Shown here: positions 54,624-61,616 of the stretch, piece by piece
Layout: every line of letters begins with the position of its first letter
How positions within the stretch are numbered: the first letter of the stretch is position 1
NCBI GenBank assembly: GCA_030595665.1
Contig: JAUVCV010000008.1
Coordinates: forward strand, 1 to 64,000
DNA: 64,000 nucleotides
Direction of reading: 5' to 3'
Source: Methanogenium sp.
GTDB taxonomy: Archaea; Halobacteriota; Methanomicrobia; Methanomicrobiales; Methanomicrobiaceae
Notes under the pieces: generated by a model
The model's database searches: none
What the model saw: only the letters and a program-made list of their open reading frames with translations
Told to the model about the DNA's origin: nothing
Translations under genes and position numbers: made by a program

Positions 54624-55505
54624 TTGCTAAATTTAAAATCGAAAGAAATTTTACTTGTTTTGTTAGTTTTACTCAGTGCAATTCTGGTTGCCGGTTGCAC
54701 AAATAATGCAGCTGGCCCTTCGACAACTGAACCCACAAAAGAGGTTTCCATCGGCTATATGCTTTGGGATACGGAGATTGCAAGTGCCAATGTATTAAAG
54801 ACAGTGCTTGAACAGGAAGGTTACGATGTCGAACTCAAGGTCGTTGCCGTTGGCCCTCTCTACCAGGGGCTTGCTGATGGTAAGGTTGATATGACCATCT
54901 CGTCATGGATGCCTACATCGCATGCAAGCTACTGGGATACCTACGGTGACTCGATTGATGTGGTTGGTACAAACCTTGAGGGAGCAAAGATTGGTCTTGT
55001 GGTTCCGTCGTATGTGACCATTGACTCGATAGACGAGATGAACAGTGTTGCAGACAAGTTTGATGGCGAGATCACTGGCATCGAGCCGGGTGCAGGTGTC
55101 ATGGGACTGACTGAGAAGGCAATTGAGGACTATAGTCTTGACTACACACTTCTTACATCATCGTGCTCTGCTATGGCAGCTCAGCTCACCGGTGCATACG
55201 CAGATGGCGACTGGATTGTGATCACCGGCTGGACACCCCACTGGATGTTTGTCCGCTTTGACCTGAAGTATCTTGAAGACCCCAAAGGTATCTACGGTGA
55301 TGAGGAGCATCTCGAAAGTCTTGCCCGTCTGGGCTTTAAGGAAGATGATCCTGAGGCATACGCCATTCTTGAGCGTTTCCACTGGACTATTGATGATATG
55401 GAATCTGTGATATTTGCAGTTGAAGGCGGCGCAACCGCAGAGGATGCCGCACAGGCATGGGTGGATGCAAACCCGGAGACTGTTAACTACTGGATCAACG
55501 GGTAA
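54624..55505 (+). CDS. Osmoprotectant-binding lipoprotein 3 (OpuAC/ProX-like)
   Basis: 293 residues from TTG 54624. Lipobox VAGCTNNA, linker AGPSTTEPTKE, cage IGYMLWDTEIAS and GWTPHWMFVRFD, and the same C-terminal AWVDANPETVNYWING as copy 2. Nearest relative is copy 2; the DVVGTNLEG and QLTGAYADGDW regions differ. A complete gene with intact reading frame, so probably functional alongside the others. Confidence 0.94.
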   Translation: MLNLKSKEILLVLLVLLSAILVAGCTNNAAGPSTTEPTKEVSIGYMLWDTEIASANVLKTVLEQEGYDVELKVVAVGPLYQGLADGKVDMTISSWMPTSHASYWDTYGDSIDVVGTNLEGAKIGLVVPSYVTIDSIDEMNSVADKFDGEITGIEPGAGVMGLTEKAIEDYSLDYTLLTSSCSAMAAQLTGAYADGDWIVITGWTPHWMFVRFDLKYLEDPKGIYGDEEHLESLARLGFKEDDPEAYAILERFHWTIDDMESVIFAVEGGATAEDAAQAWVDANPETVNYWING

Positions 55506-55682
55506 TTATCCCCGGTCCTTTTTTTGAGCCACCTGATGCATCTGCAATGAAAACAGTGTATCCCGGGGCACGGTAATAATCACCAGCATTTCTGGCTGTG
55601 ATGTACAGAGTTTGGATCATTTTCAGGCGAAATAGATATAAAAACAAATATATAGAATTCAATCAAATTTTCCATCACGTCA

Positions 55683-55733
55683 GTTTTCAAACGTTTCCGA
55701 ACGATTTCTTTCTGACTTAATGGATGTGTTTAT
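55683..55733 (+). promoter_or_regulatory. Conserved leader, binding-protein gene 4
   Basis: GTTTTCAAACGTTTCCGAAC... then TTCTGACTTAATGGATGTG; GGATGTG at 55722-55728 lies 5 nt before TTG 55734. TATA-like AAATATATAGAA near 55646. The inverted repeat is weaker than in copies 2 and 3 (ACGTT against AACGAT). Confidence 0.6.
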
Positions 55734-56627
55734 TTGGTATGTTCAAAAACGAAAGGACTTTTTCTTGTTTTGTTAGTGTTATTCAGTGTTATTTTTGTTG
55801 CCGGCTGCACAAGTAATGCAGCTGATTCTCAGACCCCCGATTCCGGAGCCGAAACTGCAAAAGAGGTTTCTATCGGCTATGTTCTCTGGGATTCTGAGAT
55901 CGCCAGTACCAATGTATTAAAGACCGTATACGAGCAGGCTGGCTATGACGTCGAGCTCATGGCGGTAGACGTCGGTCCCCTGTTTCAGGGCATTGCGGAC
56001 GGCCAGATTGATATGAGCGTCTCGTTATGGATGCCTGAGACCCATGCTGCCTACTGGGAGACCTATGGCGATGACATCGTAATGGTTGGCAGGAACCTCG
56101 ATGGTGGAAAGATCGGTCTTGTGGTCCCGGAGTATGTGACCATCGATTCGATTGAAGAGATGAACAGTGTCGCAGACAAGTTCGACGGCAAGATCATCGG
56201 CATTGATCCGGGTTCAGGTACGATGGCGATGACCGAGAGGGTGGTTGAGAACTACAGTCTTGACTACACACTTGTTGCATCATCGAGTGCCGGCATGGCC
56301 GCCGAGCTCAGTGATGCATATTCAAAAAGCGAATGGATTGTCGTCACCGGATGGGTTCCGCACTGGAAGTTCGTCCGCTTTGACCTCAAGTTCCTTGATG
56401 ACCCACAGGGTATCTATGGCGGCGAGGAGTACATCGGCAGTATGACCCGTAATGGGTTTAAAGAAGAGAACCCTGAAGCCTATACAATTCTTGAGCGCTT
56501 CTACTGGGATGCCTCCGACATGGAATCCGTCATGCTCGCAGTTGAGGGTGGTGCAACCGCAGAGGATGCCGCACAGGCATGGGTGGATGCAAACCCGGAG
56601 TCTGTTAACTACTGGATCAACGGTTAA
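55734..56627 (+). CDS. Osmoprotectant-binding lipoprotein 4 (OpuAC/ProX-like)
   Basis: 297 residues from TTG 55734. Lipobox VAGCTSNA; cage segment IGYVLWDSEIAS kept, but the second cage reads GWVPHWKFVRFD in place of GWTPHWMF (Thr to Val, Met to Lys). Middle region DMSVSLWMPETHAAYWETYG also differs most from the others. It is the most divergent copy and may prefer another solute. The spacer before it (55506-55733) shows no permease relic. Confidence 0.94.
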   Translation: MVCSKTKGLFLVLLVLFSVIFVAGCTSNAADSQTPDSGAETAKEVSIGYVLWDSEIASTNVLKTVYEQAGYDVELMAVDVGPLFQGIADGQIDMSVSLWMPETHAAYWETYGDDIVMVGRNLDGGKIGLVVPEYVTIDSIEEMNSVADKFDGKIIGIDPGSGTMAMTERVVENYSLDYTLVASSSAGMAAELSDAYSKSEWIVVTGWVPHWKFVRFDLKFLDDPQGIYGGEEYIGSMTRNGFKEENPEAYTILERFYWDASDMESVMLAVEGGATAEDAAQAWVDANPESVNYWING

Positions 56628-56696
56628 TTTCCCCAATTGTTTTTCTTTTTTTGTAGTATTTTATGCGGGAGCTACAGCACTGCTCCGGTGTTTTCA

Positions 56697-56965
56697 TTCA
56701 CTGTTTTTCCCTCTTTCCACCCTTTTTTTCCTCTCTGTTTGGGGATTAATGGACAGAATGAACGTATATTTTGTGCCATTGATTCTGCCGGAAAATAACG
56801 ACCCTAATACGGGTTATTTGTTCAAAGAACGATTTATTACAGACCATTAAGGGGTCACTATTGACGGATATTTTGAGAGGAAGTATGGCATGTCCTGATG
56901 GAGATCTGCCTGCACCGGGCTGCTGTGTGGATGTGTTTTTCTCCGTTTTTTTCACGATATGCCGG
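56697..56965 (+). repeat. Dispersed non-coding repeat, copy B
   Basis: First of two tandem copies in the 728-bp gene-free spacer 56628-57355. Words shared with copy C in order: ATTAATGGACAGAATG, ACGTAT, TTCTGCCGGAAAA, CGGGTTATTT, TTAAGGGGTC.CTATTGAC, GTGTGGATGTGTTTTTC. No conserved reading frame. Confidence 0.75.
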
Positions 56966-57225
56966 GTCTGACCACCCTCTGTGACCTCCTGCATTCAGGA
57001 ATTAATGGACAGAATGGACGTATTTTTGACACCTGTTTTCTGCCGGAAAACGGCAGCCATAATGCGGGTTATTTACCGAAAATACGGAGGATTGTGGACT
57101 ATTTTAAGGGGTCGCTATTGACAGATGATAGTGAAAGGATGTATCGGCATGCCTCAGCCGGGAACCGCCCGCTCCGGGTTGATGTGTGGATGTGTTTTTC
57201 CGGGGCAATAATCCGCAGAATTTGG
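56966..57225 (+). repeat. Dispersed non-coding repeat, copy C
   Basis: Second tandem copy, directly after copy B. ATTAATGGACAGAATGG at about 57000, TTCTGCCGGAAAACGG near 57044, GCGGGTTATTTACC near 57062, TTAAGGGGTCGCTATTGACA near 57104 and GTGTGGATGTGTTTTTCC near 57183. Together with copy A at 37955 it defines a family. Confidence 0.75.
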
Positions 57226-57355
57226 TATTCAGGCATTATCGGGCTGTCGCTGTCATAACATTGCCCGGAATAGCGCAAATCACCGGCACCAGTGCCCGGA
57301 TGGGAGTGGATAAAACAGCAGATCCAGAAAAAACCATATCCGGAGAGCTGGATAC

Positions 57356-58138
57356 TCAGATCTGCATCCGGTGTTCGCCGACGATGTCGCGGAAGAGTTC
57401 TTCCTCTTCTCTTATTGTGCACCGTTTGTCGAAGTAGCGGTTGATGTTTTTGATATCCCTTACGAGGAATTTGATGGCCCTCGGGTGGTTGGGGGTCACT
57501 GCCTGCCCGATATCGATGATGATTGGGTGCTCCCCGTCCCAGAGGATATTGAACTCAGAGAGGTCGGCGTGGACGAGTTCCGCCTCATTAAAGAGAGTCT
57601 TCATCGCGGCTGTGATTTCGTCATAGACGGCCTGGTAGTCATCCGGCCGGGCAATCCGCAGCTGGGGGTAGGCTACCTCGTCTTCGCCCATGAACTCCAT
57701 AATGAGGATGTTGCGGTCAAAGTGAATTGGGAGGGGCACCCGGAGGCCCGCATCGTGGGCACGGGCCAGGTTGGAGTACTCCTTCTTGGTCCATGCAAAG
57801 ATCATATCCTTTTTGGCCCGTTTCACCGAGGAGAAGCGGGGGTCGCCGACAATGTACTCGCTCATTGACCGGAAACTTGCCGACTGGATACGGTAGATTT
57901 TGATGGCGACAGGCATCTCCTCTCCTTCACCATAGAAGACGTTTGCCTCCTTTCCGGTGGAAATCGGTCCTCCCATTTCCTTAATCTTCTTCTTGTGCAC
58001 CAGACGGTAGAGGGAGAGGAGGGTTATGTCATCAAAGACGTTTTCGGAAACCTTCATCTGGTCGGCATCCCGTATCCGGACTCCCATCCGTTCGGTTTCG
58101 CGGTCAAAGCGTTCGATGAGTTCGTCTCTCTTTCCCAT
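57356..58138 (-). CDS. rio1: RIO1-type serine/threonine protein kinase
   Basis: 260 residues. STGKEANVF (RIO-specific nucleotide loop), AIKIYR (Lys), the FxxKREY-like WTKKEYSNL, catalytic LVHADLSEFNIL and metal-binding IIDIGQAV all identify Rio1. It assists late small-ribosomal-subunit maturation and links to the KH protein at 49025. Same strand as tyrS, 38 bp after it, probably cotranscribed. Confidence 0.95.
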   Translation of the reverse strand: MGKRDELIERFDRETERMGVRIRDADQMKVSENVFDDITLLSLYRLVHKKKIKEMGGPISTGKEANVFYGEGEEMPVAIKIYRIQSASFRSMSEYIVGDPRFSSVKRAKKDMIFAWTKKEYSNLARAHDAGLRVPLPIHFDRNILIMEFMGEDEVAYPQLRIARPDDYQAVYDEITAAMKTLFNEAELVHADLSEFNILWDGEHPIIIDIGQAVTPNHPRAIKFLVRDIKNINRYFDKRCTIREEEELFRDIVGEHRMQI

Positions 58139-58176
58139 GGTGTATGTATTCTCCGATATTTTTAGTATGAATTCGC

Positions 58177-59124
58177 TTACTCACCGTTCATAAATGCACG
58201 GGCATCTGCCAGTGCTTCGATGAGTCCGTTGGAAACCGCGGCCTTCAGGTCTGCCGGGTGGATGTTTCCTGCTGCGTATGCCCCTTCCATCTCTTCATAG
58301 GAGGAGAAGGCAACGTCGCCGCCGAACTTCTCCGGGCGATGTATGCTGACGGTGCCAAGGCGGGGGAAGACGTGGTACTTCAGGGTCTGAAGAACCGGGT
58401 TTTCCTCAATCTCCGGCGGGCAGAATGCCTTCTTCATCTTCTTTGCGATGGTCTCCTCTGAGTCTGCAACCGAGATATAGTTCCCGGAAGACGAGGCCAT
58501 CTTCTTCCCGTCAAGACCGTTTATGATCGGCGTGTGGATGCAGAGCGGCGCTTTTACGCCGATGGACGGGAGGTATTCACGTGCCAGCATGTGAATCTTG
58601 CGCTGGTCGATGCCGCCAAGGGCCACATCCACGTTGAGGTGGGCGATGTCGACCATCTGCATGATGGGGTAGACCATCTGGGAGACGGTCGGGTTCTCCA
58701 TCTGGCGTCCTACCTCGTTCATGGACCGGGTGGCCCGGTTGAGTGTGATGCGCTGTGAGAGCATCAGTACATCAAGCTGATACTCAGGGGAGAGCTGGAA
58801 GTCACTGCCCATTACAAATTCTGCGTCTTTGAGGCCGACTGCCTCAAAACAGCGGCGGTTATATTCTGCCAGTTCCCTGACTTCTTCCATTGTGCCCTTG
58901 CGGTTCAGATACGCGTGGAGGTCTGCCAGGAGGACAACGACCTCGAACCCTGCATTCTGCAGGTCAATGAGTTTATTGATGGTGACGAGGTGGCCGAGAT
59001 GAATCTCACCGGATGGTTCGTATCCGGCGTACACCCGCTTTTTGTCCTGTGAGAGGACAGAGCGAAGTTCTTCATCAGTGACAACTTCAACAGTATTTCG
59101 CGTTGCAAGCGCGTATGAGTCCAT
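58177..59124 (-). CDS. tyrS: Tyrosyl-tRNA synthetase
   Basis: 315 residues, archaeal/eukaryal TyrRS type. AGYEPSGEIHLGHLVTINKL holds the HIGH-like motif, YNRRCFEAVGLKDAEFVMGSDFQ the tyrosine pocket region, and DGKKMASSSGNY the KMSKS-like motif. The short C-terminal anticodon part is normal for archaea. Charges tRNA-Tyr. Followed by rio1 on the same strand. Confidence 0.95.
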   Translation of the reverse strand: MDSYALATRNTVEVVTDEELRSVLSQDKKRVYAGYEPSGEIHLGHLVTINKLIDLQNAGFEVVVLLADLHAYLNRKGTMEEVRELAEYNRRCFEAVGLKDAEFVMGSDFQLSPEYQLDVLMLSQRITLNRATRSMNEVGRQMENPTVSQMVYPIMQMVDIAHLNVDVALGGIDQRKIHMLAREYLPSIGVKAPLCIHTPIINGLDGKKMASSSGNYISVADSEETIAKKMKKAFCPPEIEENPVLQTLKYHVFPRLGTVSIHRPEKFGGDVAFSSYEEMEGAYAAGNIHPADLKAAVSNGLIEALADARAFMNGE

Positions 59125-59294
59125 TGTCAGTACTGTGGTGTGCAGCGCATTAATGGTTGCTTCGGAGGTAGTGATGGATCAGCAGCACAGGTGCCTGTTT
59201 CCCGTGAGGTATAGTGATTTTAACTGCTTCATGGATGTCTCTCTCAGGTGTTCATACCGAATGTTTATCAGGAAATGTGAGACAAAGGTGGAGT

Positions 59295-60554
59295 ATGTCT
59301 CTCAATGACCGATGGATAGGTGCAGAATTATCAGGTGTTGAGAGGGAGCTTGCCTGTAATAAAAAATATGAGGATGTTGGATTTGTTGAATATTATCGGA
59401 ATGACCCCCGGTATTTCTATCTTCATCCGTCTCCGTTTCTGAAGGCAAACCTGTCGGTATTGTATGTTGCTGACCCGTCTGTGGTTTCCCGGGGACCCCC
59501 GCCTGAACACCGGTTTATTGAAGCGAGGGTCATTGACGAAGTGAAACATCCTCTGGATAGCAGAGGAAACGAGTGGCTGACTATACGGGATATCGGAGGG
59601 TGGAAGGAGTTTGATGTTGCGCTTCTTGCACGGCAGCGCAAGATCATGGATGGTCGTGAAATTATTGAATATTTCACGTCTCCCTATGACGGGGAAGCGG
59701 ATAGTATTGAAGAGATTGCCGGCTGTTCTGCATTATTTGCATTCTCCGCACCGCCGGTTCATGGTGAGCCGGGTGGGATACATTCAGCAGTTTTTGGAAA
59801 GAAACACCAGTGGGATCTGTTCAAACGCCCGTTTAATATTATCCCGAAGGAATTCAAAAAAGTCAATTCATATTACTACTATCACTTCTCGAATAAGGAT
59901 GTCCGTCTCCGGAAATCAACTGGGGAGATAAATCAGGCAATTCTCAGACCACAAAAATTAGTCGCTGATATCCCGGTTGCAATAGATAATGAATCCCCCA
60001 AAAAAATATCCCCGGAATATCGTGATATTCTCAAAGAAGAGTCGGGAATAATTACCGGACAACTGTTGGATGGTCTTTTCATCACGCCACAATCAAACAA
60101 TGCTATTGAAAAAGCGATGACAGAGGCGGTATATGAGCTGCGTGAGGAGTATTTCGCATCCGGACAACGGCCCTTCCGGCAGAATATCTCCGGTGCCATT
60201 CCTAAGCTCGCGTCATCATATGCCAGATTGCAGTCAAATACTGCCATCAGAAAAGAGGATATCAAATATGTCATGGACTTGTGGTCTTCCATGTCACATA
60301 AGACAGAGAAGATTCAGTCCTCATCACTGAAGGTACGTGACGCCTTCACACTGACAGGGGATGCGAGAATTCTGTATTACCGGTTATATGATGTCTATGG
60401 CCCTGATTATCCGATTCCATTGACTGATGCTGTCGAAACCGCAGCTCTTGCCTCGATTGATTTTGCCCTGGCAGGCGAATCTCTCGAAGAACGCGGGTAT
60501 TGTCTTATGGGAACAAATGCTCTGACACTGCTTGAACCATATACAAAAGAGTAG
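59295..60554 (+). CDS. Protein of unknown function (possible MCM-lid-like C-terminus)
   Basis: About 420 residues from ATG 59295, preceded by GGTGGAG; an in-frame upstream extension to 59214 has no support. No signal peptide or membrane segment. The N-terminal half has no motif I know. Residues about 315-360 (EYFASGQRPFRQNISGAIPK, then LASSYARLQSNTAIRKEDIK) resemble the helical lid that follows the AAA+ domain in MCM helicases, but no Walker motifs are present. Divergent from tyrS. It faces the tubulin-like cluster 270 bp downstream; a functional link is only a guess. Confidence 0.75.
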   Translation: MSLNDRWIGAELSGVERELACNKKYEDVGFVEYYRNDPRYFYLHPSPFLKANLSVLYVADPSVVSRGPPPEHRFIEARVIDEVKHPLDSRGNEWLTIRDIGGWKEFDVALLARQRKIMDGREIIEYFTSPYDGEADSIEEIAGCSALFAFSAPPVHGEPGGIHSAVFGKKHQWDLFKRPFNIIPKEFKKVNSYYYYHFSNKDVRLRKSTGEINQAILRPQKLVADIPVAIDNESPKKISPEYRDILKEESGIITGQLLDGLFITPQSNNAIEKAMTEAVYELREEYFASGQRPFRQNISGAIPKLASSYARLQSNTAIRKEDIKYVMDLWSSMSHKTEKIQSSSLKVRDAFTLTGDARILYYRLYDVYGPDYPIPLTDAVETAALASIDFALAGESLEERGYCLMGTNALTLLEPYTKE

Positions 60555-60825
60555 ACCGGATTTTTTGTGGTGGGATCTGAATAAAATCATAACCCGGGCT
60601 CCCACTACAGAACAGGACGTATGAAAATTCCCTGGTTCACATGGTCCGGTACAACAAAGAGCCGGTACATGACCAGTGAAAAATAACAATCCTCTGAAAA
60701 ACCTGTGGAATGACCGTGCTCGTGCCAGCTCTAATACCAGACAAGAGTAGTGCCCTTGTGGACAACACAAATTCTTGATGTTCCCAGGAGATATATTTAA
60801 TTGTTTTCAAAGAAACCTTCTCAGT

Positions 60826-61611
60826 ATGCGAATAAGGAATCGGGCATCCGTATGCATATCACTGGCACTGACGCTGTCATTTCTGTTGATATGCATGCCT
60901 TCCGCTGCCATTGTTGCGGAATTAACGAATGGAACGCTTTCTGAATCCCAGAATGAGGGGGAATCAATACAATACACAATAGAAGTGAGCGCAATCCCCA
61001 AGCAGACACAGATTATAGAGATAAATACTGATCTCATGCCGGTAGCGGGCACCAACCTCTGGCAGATAGACGGGAGCGGTTTTAATGTATCCGGGGGGGA
61101 CGAGGCATTAAACGACCATAAGATTGAGCTTACTGAAGTCGGCGAATTCCCGGACAAAATTACCGTCAGTGTATATGGCAGGATGCCTGTCCTTACATCG
61201 GTCGAGATTGTTGACGGTGTTGTCGTCACAAAAAAAATCACCCAGACAACGGGCTACGTCTACTACCACATCGAGGCACTCGATCAAAACCGGGATATTC
61301 TCGGAACGGGTACAACAGAGACATTTTCCGTCACCATTCCCGATGACGAGGAGTTCATGTCACGGCTGAACGCAGTTACTGATCCCGATATGAGAGTGCT
61401 TATTGACGACCTCTACTCCCGGGGACTCAGGGATGAGGCAGAAGACCTCTTACAATACGCAGAATCACCAAAAGATGCAAGTATCCCGGTTACAACGGCA
61501 GTTCTGATCGCCGTTGTGCTGCTTGTCGCAGGGTTTGCAGCCGGAATGATATTCGGCCAGATGAGAGCGAAGAACATGCAGGATTTCCATGATGAATACA
61601 AGGGGGACTAA
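60826..61611 (+). CDS. Signal-peptide protein with C-terminal transmembrane anchor
   Basis: 261 residues from ATG 60826 (longer in-frame ATG at 60775 is less signal-like). Signal peptide LALTLSFLLICMPSAAI (about 9-27), an extracytoplasmic beta-rich domain (30-205), one TM segment VTTAVLIAVVLLVAGFAAGM near 224-246 and a short polar tail (GQMRAKNMQDFHDEYKGD) in the cytoplasm. The next gene, a tubulin-superfamily GTPase, begins 6 bp after its stop, so the two are very probably cotranscribed. A membrane anchor or receptor for the GTPase filament is a reasonable inference. Confidence 0.82.
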   Translation: MRIRNRASVCISLALTLSFLLICMPSAAIVAELTNGTLSESQNEGESIQYTIEVSAIPKQTQIIEINTDLMPVAGTNLWQIDGSGFNVSGGDEALNDHKIELTEVGEFPDKITVSVYGRMPVLTSVEIVDGVVVTKKITQTTGYVYYHIEALDQNRDILGTGTTETFSVTIPDDEEFMSRLNAVTDPDMRVLIDDLYSRGLRDEAEDLLQYAESPKDASIPVTTAVLIAVVLLVAGFAAGMIFGQMRAKNMQDFHDEYKGD

Positions 61612-61616
61612 ACACA

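Noticed and set aside
60384-60770. 128-codon minus-strand frame after the 59295 gene
   Set aside because: Overlaps the end of a supported gene and shows no motif; composition is not protein-like.
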